A DNA stretch of 46,469 nt from a virus. Below the pieces are notes generated by a model. The model was given only the letters and a program-made list of their open reading frames with translations. It was not told the DNA's origin and ran no database searches. Below are positions 1 to 7,787 of the stretch, in pieces. The position numbers and the translations under genes were made by a program. The stretch is taken from the IMG/VR virus record IMGVR_UViG_3300006916_000082, positions 1 to 46,469 of that record; one strand, 5' to 3'. The stretch's first letter is position 1. Every line of letters begins with the position of its first letter.

Positions 1-123
1 GAAATTGTTGACTATGAGACACGTCTAGATGAAGCACAGGCAACCATCGCCGGTCTTGAAACAGTAATGGCAAATCAGGAAGCTGATAATGCCAAGGCTG
101 AATTCGAAGCTGTCCTTGATGCA
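1..123. repeat. Terminal overlap of circular assembly (left copy)
   Basis: Bases 1-123 are identical to bases 46347-46469. The repeat lies inside a single open reading frame (the S49 protease) and joining the ends keeps the frame, so it is most simply the overlap of a circular or circularly permuted genome left by the assembler rather than a biological terminal repeat. The unique genome is therefore 46,346 bp. Confidence 0.95.
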
Positions 124-360
124 GGTATTCAATCTGGTCGTATTCCAGCCGGTCTCCGGGCCGAATGGATTGCAGATTTCGATGCGGGTTCCGTATCAAC
201 TTCTGCTTTCTCTCGCATGGTTAGCAACATTTCTGAAGGTACAGCCGTACCATCGGATTCTTTAACACCTGACGTAGAAGCAAGCACTCCTGATCCGCTC
301 AAGCCGAGCAACGATCTTGAACGCGGTCTTTTCGCGCAGTTCGGTCTCGCTACCGAGTAA
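1..360 (+). CDS. Head maturation protease, S49 family (C-terminal part; continues from 45414-46469)
   Basis: This is the 3' end of the gene that starts at 45414. Joining 46346 to base 1 keeps the frame and gives a 430-residue protein, of which the last 119 residues are here. This part is rich in Glu, Ala and Gln, looks like a coiled coil in its first third and ends in an acidic, Pro/Ser/Thr-containing tail. In phages such as lambda, a serine protease with a C-terminal scaffold-like extension drives procapsid assembly and is then cleaved; the same arrangement is inferred here. The decoration and capsid genes follow directly, as expected for a protease-scaffold gene. Confidence 0.9.
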   Translation, partial: EIVDYETRLDEAQATIAGLETVMANQEADNAKAEFEAVLDAGIQSGRIPAGLRAEWIADFDAGSVSTSAFSRMVSNISEGTAVPSDSLTPDVEASTPDPLKPSNDLERGLFAQFGLATE

Positions 361-398
361 TTCATTACCCTTACCAAGAAAACTAAAAGGCAACTACT

Positions 399-851
399 AT
401 GGCTGCTACAGCAGTTTCAAGAGTCGGTAACTTGATCAAGTCTCAACCATACGGATACGAAGTAGCCGTGCAGTTGGAAGATTCAAGTGCTGCTTCTATA
501 ATTCCTGCATTCACTCTCATCGGCGTTAAACCTGACGGTTACGGCGAGATTGCTGCTGGAAATATCGCATACACGTTCGTTGGAGTCGCTACTAGCGAAA
601 CTGACGTATCCGGCGACACTGCGGATGGTGACACTACGATTAACGTTAGACAAGATTGCGTTGTCAAACTCGTTACGGCTGGTCTCACAATCGCAAACGT
701 TGGAGATCCTGTCTTTATCTCTGATAATCAGACAGTAACTGTTACGGATCCTGCGGACTCAACTCCCCAGATCGGTCACATCACTGAATTCGTAAGCGCG
801 ACCGAATCATGGGTCAAGCTCTCTTCTCCAGTTGATATTACCGTAGCGTAA
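399..851 (+). CDS. Capsid decoration/cement protein (DUF2190-like)
   Basis: A 150-residue, Val/Thr/Asp-rich, probably all-beta protein. The segment GDPVFISDNQTVTVT near residues 105-120, followed by an IGHI motif, resembles the capsid-cement (DUF2190) family whose members cap the capsid surface. It sits between the protease-scaffold and the major capsid gene, the usual place for lambda gpD-type decoration proteins. An AAGG lies 8 bases before the ATG, a weak ribosome site. The assignment rests on motif and position, not on an alignment. Confidence 0.7.
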   Translation: MAATAVSRVGNLIKSQPYGYEVAVQLEDSSAASIIPAFTLIGVKPDGYGEIAAGNIAYTFVGVATSETDVSGDTADGDTTINVRQDCVVKLVTAGLTIANVGDPVFISDNQTVTVTDPADSTPQIGHITEFVSATESWVKLSSPVDITVA

Positions 852-885
852 TTCCTTCCCACCCTTTAGATAGATAAATAAAATC

Positions 886-1794
886 ATGTCTACAGCTAAT
901 CAAGTAACTCTAGATGCTGCTAACAAAGTCTTTAAGGCTGCGTTCGCTGAAGAGTTATCAAAGCGTGGCGAAGGTGAAATCATCGACGCTGCTGCAATGA
1001 AAACCCGTTCAAAATCTAAGGTCGTAGAATACGACTGGTTGAATGCGTTTGACGAACTCAGAGAATGGGTCGGAGAACGTGAGATTGCGAACATGGCGGT
1101 TGAGTCTCACACAATCGCTTCAGTCAAGTACGAATCTTCGATGGTCGTTGATCGTGTTGACGTTGAGTCAGACAGCTTAGGTCTTTATGGACCGAAAGTT
1201 GGTTCAATGGTTGAAGGTTATTTCCGCAAACGTAGAAGCCTTATGGCTGACTTGTTCACCAACGGTGCTACCGCTGGCAATACAAGCTACGACGGTGTAA
1301 CGTTCTTCAACGCTTCACATCCTTCGGATGGAAACGGCGCAGTTCAGTCTAACCTTTCTACGTCTACGGCGTTGACTGGTGCTAACTTCGACGTTGTTCG
1401 TCTTGCTATGGAAACGCTTGTTGATCATCGGGGCAACCCAATGGACATCCAGCCAGATACGCTTGTTATTTCTCCTGCGCTTCGTGCAACGGCTCGGAAT
1501 ATCTTCGGAATGGCTACGGACTTCGGCAACTCCAACGCTGGCGATAACCCGTACTTCGGTGCTGTGAAAGTAATCGTTGAGCCTTATCTATCAGGTACCA
1601 CATGGTATCTATTGGATACGTCTAAAGCTCTCAAGCCGTTCATCCTTCAGGATGCTGATGATCTCGAACTCTCTACGCTGAACAGCGCTCAGGACGAATT
1701 CGTTATCATGAACGATGCGTTCTTCTACGGAACACGTAGTCGCTTTGGAATGGGATACGGTCTCTGGCAGTTAGCTCATCGCTGCGAAGCGTAA
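886..1794 (+). CDS. Major capsid protein (Mu gpT-like)
   Basis: A 302-residue protein with the Mu gpT (Mu-like major head subunit) pattern: an N-terminal helical region, a W-x-G-x-R segment near residues 62-66, a charged VDRVDVESDSLGLYGPKV segment, then YDGVTFFNASHP, which matches the family's YDG-x-x-F-F-x-x-x-H signature. HK97-fold capsid subunit forming the icosahedral shell. The start lacks a Shine-Dalgarno site (AT-rich leader). A strong hairpin with a TTCG loop follows the stop codon, consistent with a highly expressed gene whose transcript is partly terminated or protected there. Confidence 0.88.
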   Translation: MSTANQVTLDAANKVFKAAFAEELSKRGEGEIIDAAAMKTRSKSKVVEYDWLNAFDELREWVGEREIANMAVESHTIASVKYESSMVVDRVDVESDSLGLYGPKVGSMVEGYFRKRRSLMADLFTNGATAGNTSYDGVTFFNASHPSDGNGAVQSNLSTSTALTGANFDVVRLAMETLVDHRGNPMDIQPDTLVISPALRATARNIFGMATDFGNSNAGDNPYFGAVKVIVEPYLSGTTWYLLDTSKALKPFILQDADDLELSTLNSAQDEFVIMNDAFFYGTRSRFGMGYGLWQLAHRCEA

Positions 1795-1801
1795 GTAATT
1801 T

Positions 1802-1828
1802 GGTAACGGGGGCTTCGGCCCCCTTACC
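1802..1828 (+). terminator. Stem-loop terminator after the major capsid gene
   Basis: GGTAA-C-GGGGGC, loop TTCG, GCCCCC-TTACC: an 11-bp stem with one bulged C and a very stable UUCG-type loop, just after the capsid stop. The following tract (TTCACCTTTTAA) is only moderately T-rich, so it may be a partial terminator or an mRNA 3'-end stabiliser. Confidence 0.75.
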
Positions 1829-1854
1829 TTCACCTTTTAACCCTACGTTTTATC

Positions 1855-2331
1855 ATGGCTATTACACTTGCAAAAACAGTTGTTAATGTGCTTGCTAGGG
1901 GCGGTGGTGCTTTCGTTTCCGATGATGACGGGGTAACTTACTACGACATGGGTCGTGTTAAGAATCTCGAACTCAAAGGAGAAGCGGTAACGACTGAGAA
2001 AGATACGGCAGGTCGCGAGCTTCAGCTTGCGTTTGACGTAACCCTTACTGGAGTTATGACTCAAAGTTCCGACACGGAGATCCTGAATATTCAGGAGCTT
2101 CAGGCGCTTGCTACAAACGGACTGTGGATGAAATTCACGACAGCGTTCACTAATGCAGCCGGTGCTGGTGCAGCTACTGGATACCTGTTCAAGAATGTTC
2201 TTCCTGCGTTCAGTTTGGATATCAAATTCGATAACACAGAATCTGGAATATCTTTCGTGGCCATGGGCCGTGTAAGTGTCGATGATTTCTCTGATCTCGG
2301 AAGCACCCAGACTCTTACCTTTGACGGTTAA
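1855..2331 (+). CDS. Major tail (tube) protein
   Basis: A 158-residue beta-rich protein, flanked on both sides by strong hairpins, which suggests separately set, high expression. Size, composition (many Thr, Gly, Asp) and position between the major capsid and the minor tail genes fit a siphovirus tail-tube subunit. The ATG is preceded by CGTTTTATC with no Shine-Dalgarno, the same leader shape as at 11066. No diagnostic motif was seen; the call rests on context. Confidence 0.65.
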   Translation: MAITLAKTVVNVLARGGGAFVSDDDGVTYYDMGRVKNLELKGEAVTTEKDTAGRELQLAFDVTLTGVMTQSSDTEILNIQELQALATNGLWMKFTTAFTNAAGAGAATGYLFKNVLPAFSLDIKFDNTESGISFVAMGRVSVDDFSDLGSTQTLTFDG

Positions 2332-2353
2332 GATCTAGCAGCTATCAACTCTA

Positions 2354-2387
2354 AGGGCCGGTCGGTTATTCGGCTGGCCCTTTTTTA
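2354..2387 (+). terminator. Rho-independent terminator after the tail tube gene
   Basis: AGGGCCGGTCG / CGGCTGGCCCT form an 11-bp stem with two G-T pairs and a GTTATT loop, followed directly by TTTTTT. A classical intrinsic terminator on the plus strand. Confidence 0.9.
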
Positions 2388-2400
2388 TTGGACCTACATT

Positions 2401-2880
2401 ATGGCAGCAATAACACATTCGCAATTCACAAGCTACCTGCCTTCAGTTAAGCTGACTGTAGACACGACCGACTACACTATTCCTATATGGAACCTAACCC
2501 TTACGCTTGTTCCTTGGTCCGGGATAGGCACCCCACATCAGACCATGGCCGACGGGACGGTGCGACAGAAGGTCGAAGGGTGGCACATTCGGGTTGAATT
2601 TCAGTCTACATTCTCGCACAGCACCCTGACGGACGATCAATGTACCGCAACATCAGCAATTCTAGCAGCGTATGACTATGGGTCCGTAATCGTTGACTTT
2701 GACCCAATCGACCACGTAGGGAAGAGACTACTTACCCTTGTAATTGAAGACGGAGACGGAATGGGCGGAGCGCAGTTTATAGGGCGCGTTCGACAGAAGG
2801 AATTCAGCGTTACAATGATAACGGAAACACCATTAGCGACCGGGGCGATTCCAAGCTGGTTCGCTGGAGACACAGTTTAG
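2401..2880 (+). CDS. Minor tail protein, paralogue of the N-terminus of the next gene
   Basis: A 159-residue protein. It shares with the first ~130 residues of the next gene the elements YTIPIWNL, a following PW, an aromatic-rich strand with VEF-STFS against AEFEMVFS, and VDFDP-D--G-R--TLV. The two are therefore tandem paralogues of one beta-sandwich domain, likely baseplate or tail-tube associated. The start has no Shine-Dalgarno and follows a terminator, so it probably has its own promoter or relies on read-through. Only 3 bases separate it from the next gene. Confidence 0.6.
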   Translation: MAAITHSQFTSYLPSVKLTVDTTDYTIPIWNLTLTLVPWSGIGTPHQTMADGTVRQKVEGWHIRVEFQSTFSHSTLTDDQCTATSAILAAYDYGSVIVDFDPIDHVGKRLLTLVIEDGDGMGGAQFIGRVRQKEFSVTMITETPLATGAIPSWFAGDTV

Positions 2881-2883
2881 ACT

Positions 2884-4956
2884 ATGGGCTACACAGGATT
2901 TCTAAAGAACGTCACCCTTTACGACGGGACCACAACATACACGATCCCGATCTGGAACCTGAAGATAAAGCAGGCTCCTTGGCATTCGTCAGGGCAGATG
3001 ATGGTGCAATACTTTCACGGGAAGCATTCTACGCGGATTCAGGGATTCGAGACCACGGCGGAATTCGAAATGGTCTTCAGCGGTGCGGACGGTGAGAACG
3101 ATCAGTTATGGTCCGCTCTCCTGAACGACATAGCGGAAGACGTTGAATGGGTTATTGATTTCGATCCAGATGATGATCCCGGAGTTCGTGTGGGGACCTT
3201 TGTCCTTGCAGACTCGGCGAAAACTCATCAGGCGCTGATAGCCGGTAAGATACGGGGTCGGTCAACTGCGACTAAGTGGATAAGTACGGCCAAAGCGGAG
3301 AGTACGAGATGGTGGTACACCTGTGCATCGGATCCTGATCCATTTTTCGATGCGATTGATCTTCTAAATTATACTCAATCAAGCATAACCCGCTCTGGCG
3401 CGAATCTGACGAGTTGGGAGAATAAGGGTACGCTTGGTGCAGACGGAGACCTTCAAAACACTGGGCCATACATAACTACTGACGGGCTTCCTTCCGATAT
3501 AAACCTTGATGCTGCTTCTGGTGATTACGTTGTTAGTATTACGACCGACGAAGAATCCGTAGCGTCAACAAACTCTACGGGCGATGGCATAACTGGATTG
3601 AATACAGCCATTGGCGGTACTGATTCACTTTTTGAGATTATGTGCATTGCTAAGGTGGCAGCAGGTAATGCGTCTGGCCCTATATTTAGTTGGGGAGACA
3701 GCTCGGCAGGAAGTGCTGGTTTATACATATCTCATGGTAACGGACCGGCTTGGCAGATGTTCGGCGGAAGCGATTTTACATCGCCCTTGCAAGCATGGGA
3801 TGATGGAGCTTGGCACGTTTATAGATGGCGAGCGGACTTGAGTGCAGACTATATACTTAGTGAGATTGACGGGGTGCTGGTCCGCACAAACAATACAAGA
3901 ACGGGTGGCTCTCCTTATTTTGACAGGGCGCTTGGTATGTTTCATAACCGGGCATCTACTACGTACGTTGGAGCGAATATTGCGCTTCTTAAAGTTACAG
4001 ACGGTCACTATTCTGCGGTACGAAATAGAGAGCTTTTGAAGCTGGCAGCTACTAAATTCAACATAGCAATCCCGGCTGACGGAGAAGCCACTGGACTAAT
4101 GACAGCAGTTGGTAATTATTCGACAGCTTTGCGCTGGTTCCCGTTTGGCTTGGGTGCATACAGCAACGGCAAGCTCAGTCAGACCTTGTGGAAAAGCACG
4201 AATATGTGGCATTCTTGGATTGATAGGCCGACTCAGCAAGTGTACGGAACAACGAATACGGCATCTCAGCAACTAATAAAATGGGACGTTGACGGGCTGA
4301 ACCGAGTAGTTCTATCTAATTCTGGTGGTGGGCAAACACCCACTTACAATGGCGCATCCGCCACGGCGATTGATTTGGTTAATGAAATTGCGGTTGTCGC
4401 TACGGATACCAATGGCGCAGCATTCGAATCTCATAGTACGGATGTTGCAAACAAACTTGATCCGTGGACTACGGTTCTTGCGTCCGGAACATATGAAACG
4501 TACGGTACGCTACTTTACCACGCTACAGATCAGCTTCTATACTTCATTGACTCGTTAGCAGCCACACCTTCGCTAAGGACAATGACAACGGCAGGGGCAA
4601 GCGACACCAAGGTTGCCGATCTTACTGCGGGTAAGCAATACGAGTACATGCGGTTAGATGCAGCAAATAATGACCTGTACTTCAGCAACATCACAGACGG
4701 AACGATTGATAAATATGATCTGGATACAGATACCCTTTCTCCGGCGTGGCACACGGCTGCCGGTGGGACTCCATATGGTGTGGATGTCTACGGCGATAAA
4801 GTATGGTATATTCAGGACACAGACTGGAAAGTTTACGAAGTGGACATGGCCACTCCCGGAACGAAGACGGAGATGCAAGACGTGGGTGCGAGTTTGAGTC
4901 CGACATTTGTAACTGGCATAACTGTTAATGTATTCGACAGTACACTAACAACTTAG
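2884..4956 (+). CDS. Modular tail protein: tail domain + LamG-like domain + beta-propeller
   Basis: 690 residues in three parts. Residues 1-130 repeat the domain of the preceding gene. Residues about 170-390 look like a concanavalin/LamG lectin domain (an FEIMCIAKV strand, SAGLYISHGN, DGAWHVYRW, a SEIDGVLV strand). Residues about 400-690 consist of repeating units such as QQLIKWDVDGLNRVVL, QLLYFIDSL, NDLYFSNITDG and VYEVDMATPG, typical of YWTD/NHL beta-propeller blades. Such a protein would display carbohydrate- or protein-binding modules on the tail, so receptor recognition is a reasonable inference. Its propeller resembles that of the putative head-spike protein at 43651. Confidence 0.65.
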   Translation: MGYTGFLKNVTLYDGTTTYTIPIWNLKIKQAPWHSSGQMMVQYFHGKHSTRIQGFETTAEFEMVFSGADGENDQLWSALLNDIAEDVEWVIDFDPDDDPGVRVGTFVLADSAKTHQALIAGKIRGRSTATKWISTAKAESTRWWYTCASDPDPFFDAIDLLNYTQSSITRSGANLTSWENKGTLGADGDLQNTGPYITTDGLPSDINLDAASGDYVVSITTDEESVASTNSTGDGITGLNTAIGGTDSLFEIMCIAKVAAGNASGPIFSWGDSSAGSAGLYISHGNGPAWQMFGGSDFTSPLQAWDDGAWHVYRWRADLSADYILSEIDGVLVRTNNTRTGGSPYFDRALGMFHNRASTTYVGANIALLKVTDGHYSAVRNRELLKLAATKFNIAIPADGEATGLMTAVGNYSTALRWFPFGLGAYSNGKLSQTLWKSTNMWHSWIDRPTQQVYGTTNTASQQLIKWDVDGLNRVVLSNSGGGQTPTYNGASATAIDLVNEIAVVATDTNGAAFESHSTDVANKLDPWTTVLASGTYETYGTLLYHATDQLLYFIDSLAATPSLRTMTTAGASDTKVADLTAGKQYEYMRLDAANNDLYFSNITDGTIDKYDLDTDTLSPAWHTAAGGTPYGVDVYGDKVWYIQDTDWKVYEVDMATPGTKTEMQDVGASLSPTFVTGITVNVFDSTLTT

Positions 4957-5024
4957 AAATAGAAACCTTTCGCACTACAATAGCGTAATAGACCCGTTAA
5001 CCTTAACTATCAAAACTGACCAAA

Positions 5025-5330
5025 ATGATACCATTAGCAGGATCGACATTCGTAATACAGGGACAAGGGTACGAGCTTGTTCCCTGCTCGCAATACTACT
5101 TTGACCGCTTGAATAATCAGGGTGCTATAGCAGCAGAATCTTTAGAGAATGGTAAGATTGACACGTTTGAATACTGGGATATACTTCTGAAGCTCATAAC
5201 AAACGACGAGCCAAAGTGGGATGTCCGGGCAAAAGATTTTGATGGTCGGGAAGCCGAGAATGGGATACTGGCTTTTCTACCGCCTTCGATGCAAGCAAAA
5301 GTGTTGCTGATAGGATTTCAGTCATCTTAA
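5025..5330 (+). CDS. Tail assembly chaperone, short form (gpG-type)
   Basis: A 101-residue protein directly upstream of the tape measure gene, the standard position of the siphovirus tail assembly chaperone. It includes a cytoplasmic-looking FDRLNNQGAIAAESLENGK-type helical region. The -1 frame stays open across its 3' end (from 5243) and continues to 5566, as expected when a programmed -1 frameshift makes a longer gpGT-type product. The start has no Shine-Dalgarno. Confidence 0.65.
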   Translation: MIPLAGSTFVIQGQGYELVPCSQYYFDRLNNQGAIAAESLENGKIDTFEYWDILLKLITNDEPKWDVRAKDFDGREAENGILAFLPPSMQAKVLLIGFQSS

Positions 5331-5566
5331 GATCGGCTGATACCTTTCAGGATGCACCGAAGGGTGAGTATCCGCCGTGGGCAAAACACATGTCTGCGGA
5401 GATTGATGAGCAAGCTGATCCTTGGCTTGCTGTAGCGTGGAGCCTGTCTAACGATAACGCTCTTGACGCTATAAAGATTATTAGAGAAGTACCCATACAT
5501 CAGATGATGTTGTTTTATGGTATGAGAGCATACTCAAACAGCTTCGTCGCAGATCTAGACGATTAG
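5243..5566 (+). CDS. Tail assembly chaperone, C-terminal extension reached by -1 frameshift
   Basis: The -1 frame relative to the 5025 gene is open from 5243 to a TAG at 5564-5566. It overlaps the short form for 88 bases and is joined to the tape measure ATG (TAGATG). The shift must occur between 5243 and 5330; candidate slip points are A-AAA at 5297-5300 (codons GCA AAA GTG) and T-TTT at 5273-5276. Neither is a perfect X-XXY-YYZ heptamer. If the frame were used independently, the first ATG would be at 5390, giving 58 residues. Frameshifted gpG/gpGT pairs are conserved in long-tailed phages, which favours the fusion. Confidence 0.6.
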   Translation, partial: WSGSREWDTGFSTAFDASKSVADRISVILRSADTFQDAPKGEYPPWAKHMSAEIDEQADPWLAVAWSLSNDNALDAIKIIREVPIHQMMLFYGMRAYSNSFVADLDD

Positions 5567-7783
5567 ATGGCAAAGCAGAGCGGTTCGGAGAAGCTAAAGG
5601 CACAATTAGGCTTACAGCTTACCGGTATAAAGGAAGAGTTTGCAAAACTCAAGCCGTATGTCGAACAGCTAGGCGCAGTGTTGCCACACGCCATTCGGGA
5701 CGGGCTTAAGGATACTGAAAAAGACATCCTGAAGATGGGGGCGTTGCTTGACGAAGCCACCACGATGGAAGGGCTGGAAACTGCTCGTGTCGCGATGGGC
5801 GGGTTAGCCGATCAAGCTGCAAAGGTCTCTAAGGAAATTGCCAAAAGCGCAGGTAAACGCAATCAGTTCGTAAACGCTGCGGAAGTCAATAAGGGAACCG
5901 AATCCCTAAAGAGACTCGGACAAGAGTTAAAGAATACGCAGAAGCAGACCCAGCGTACATCGCTTGCGTCTCAAAATATGCTCCGCGTGATTCAGGACAG
6001 TCCGTTCGGCATGCTCGGAATGGCGAACAATATCCAGATGCTTGGTGAAGATATCTCTAGGGGTCTGGCTAAAGGTACGTCTGCTGCCGACACATTGAAG
6101 GCGGGACTGAAGAATCTGATCATGGGGCCGATGGCCATTGCTGGCGTTATCGCAGTCGGAACTCTGATTATTCAGAAATGGGACAAAATCCAACAAGCGG
6201 GAATCGCTCTCCGGGATATGCTTGATGGTGTCGTTGAATCTCAGCGAGCGTTCAATCAGGCCGTTAATGAATTCGAAGGATCGGAATCGTTTAAGAAGTT
6301 CGTAGATTCTTTGAACAATGAAGATGCACGGTCAGCTAGAGAAGCGGTTGACGAGCAGATCAACGCTCTGGTTAAGCTGAACCCGGAACTGATGAAGCTG
6401 GACCCGGAAAAGATTAAACGACAAGGTAACGCTCTAGATCTTCTGTTCTCTGTTATGGGACAGTCCGGTATTAAAGGTTCCGTGGTTGCCGGTGGAGCAG
6501 AAGGGGCGATGGTTAATCAGTTCCTGCATCTCCGTGAACGTCAGCGCATGCTGAACGATAAGATTCAGGCTGATGTCCGGGAAGATGGTCGGAAAAAGGC
6601 CCATAATATAGAACTCGAAGACGATAAGGAAGCAAAGAAATTAGAAGAATCAGCAGCTAAGAAGCTACAGAAAGAACTGGATCTGCTGGAGAAACTAGCC
6701 AAGCAGAGACAAGAAGCAGAGCAAAAATACGCAGACAAACGAATTGCAGACGGACAGAGAGAGCTTGAACGATTTCTTGATCAGGGCGAAGATGATCTTC
6801 AGGTAATGATTCGGGAAGACGCTCGACGCATTAGAGAACGTGCTAAAGCAATGTCCGAAGCTATGAAAAGCGTTCGTCAGGGCATAAGGATGGGGGATCT
6901 TTCGGCAAACGCTATTGGGGCCGGTATGGCTGGCGGTGCTGCTTTCGGTTCTGGTCACGGAGCAAGAATGGCCTATGAAGATCAGAAGGCATCGAACAAG
7001 CAGGCAGCGCTACAAGCGAAAATAGACGCTAGGGGCGCAGCGCGTGGGGAGCTAGAAGCTTTGAAAGTGGGCGCATCAGACGCGGAGAAGGCAGAGCTTC
7101 AGTTAACGATCAACGAGATCATAGCACAGGAAGAAGCACTTGGTGCTGCTCAGGTTGCTGCGGTCGAAGACGCTGAACGCAAGAAGGCTGCTATCCGTGA
7201 ACAGTACAGAAAGCAGGAAGTTGCTGCTATTGGAGCGTTCGCAGGTTCGATGGGCGATATCTTCGGTGGCATGAGTACCTTGATGGAGAAGGAAGGCAAA
7301 GATGGAATGCAGAAGAATAAAGCGATGCTGAAGGCCCAAGCGTGGGCGCAGGCAATATCGGCTTCGGTTTCCATATTCAATCAGGTTGCTTCGACTCCCG
7401 GTCTCGGTCCCTTTTCTCTGGCAGCAGCCGGGGCTGCAATGGCATCGACAATGGTGACGTTGGGGGCGCAGATCAAGAAGATCGACAACCCCGGTAATGG
7501 CTCCGGCTCTAGTGGTGGGGCTGCAATCACAGGCGGTCACTACTCCGCGCTCAATTCCAGAGCAGGGGCAATGAGAGCTAATCAGTATCAGAAGGCGGAA
7601 GATAGGCGGAATGCTGCTGGCGCACAAGGGGCAACGGCTACGCAATCCAACACGGAAACGTTATTAAGCAACATTAACGATGGAATCCGTACACAACAGG
7701 TAGTTATAGACCAATCAACAATCGCTACGGTGACTAGGGACGGAAACTCGACCAATCAACGGCGCGTACAGACTTCGGCTTAA
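5567..7783 (+). CDS. Tail tape measure protein
   Basis: A 738-residue, mostly alpha-helical protein whose length sets tail length. An NMLRVIQDSPFGMLGMANNI-type motif at residues 138-156 is typical of tape measures in Bacteroidota-type phages and related elements. A hydrophobic stretch follows at about 184-203. Long charged coiled coils cover about 330-600, and a Gly/Ala-rich hydrophobic region lies near 595-650. The ATG touches the stop of the chaperone extension (TAGATG), implying translational coupling. The gene is shorter than many tape measures, so a tail of roughly 110 nm would be expected from the usual 1.5 Angstrom per residue. Confidence 0.88.
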   Translation: MAKQSGSEKLKAQLGLQLTGIKEEFAKLKPYVEQLGAVLPHAIRDGLKDTEKDILKMGALLDEATTMEGLETARVAMGGLADQAAKVSKEIAKSAGKRNQFVNAAEVNKGTESLKRLGQELKNTQKQTQRTSLASQNMLRVIQDSPFGMLGMANNIQMLGEDISRGLAKGTSAADTLKAGLKNLIMGPMAIAGVIAVGTLIIQKWDKIQQAGIALRDMLDGVVESQRAFNQAVNEFEGSESFKKFVDSLNNEDARSAREAVDEQINALVKLNPELMKLDPEKIKRQGNALDLLFSVMGQSGIKGSVVAGGAEGAMVNQFLHLRERQRMLNDKIQADVREDGRKKAHNIELEDDKEAKKLEESAAKKLQKELDLLEKLAKQRQEAEQKYADKRIADGQRELERFLDQGEDDLQVMIREDARRIRERAKAMSEAMKSVRQGIRMGDLSANAIGAGMAGGAAFGSGHGARMAYEDQKASNKQAALQAKIDARGAARGELEALKVGASDAEKAELQLTINEIIAQEEALGAAQVAAVEDAERKKAAIREQYRKQEVAAIGAFAGSMGDIFGGMSTLMEKEGKDGMQKNKAMLKAQAWAQAISASVSIFNQVASTPGLGPFSLAAAGAAMASTMVTLGAQIKKIDNPGNGSGSSGGAAITGGHYSALNSRAGAMRANQYQKAEDRRNAAGAQGATATQSNTETLLSNINDGIRTQQVVIDQSTIATVTRDGNSTNQRRVQTSA

Positions 7784-7787
7784 ATAA

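Noticed and set aside
7103-7645. 180-residue leftward open frame
   Set aside because: Shadow of the tape measure gene, Cys/Ser/Arg-rich nonsense.
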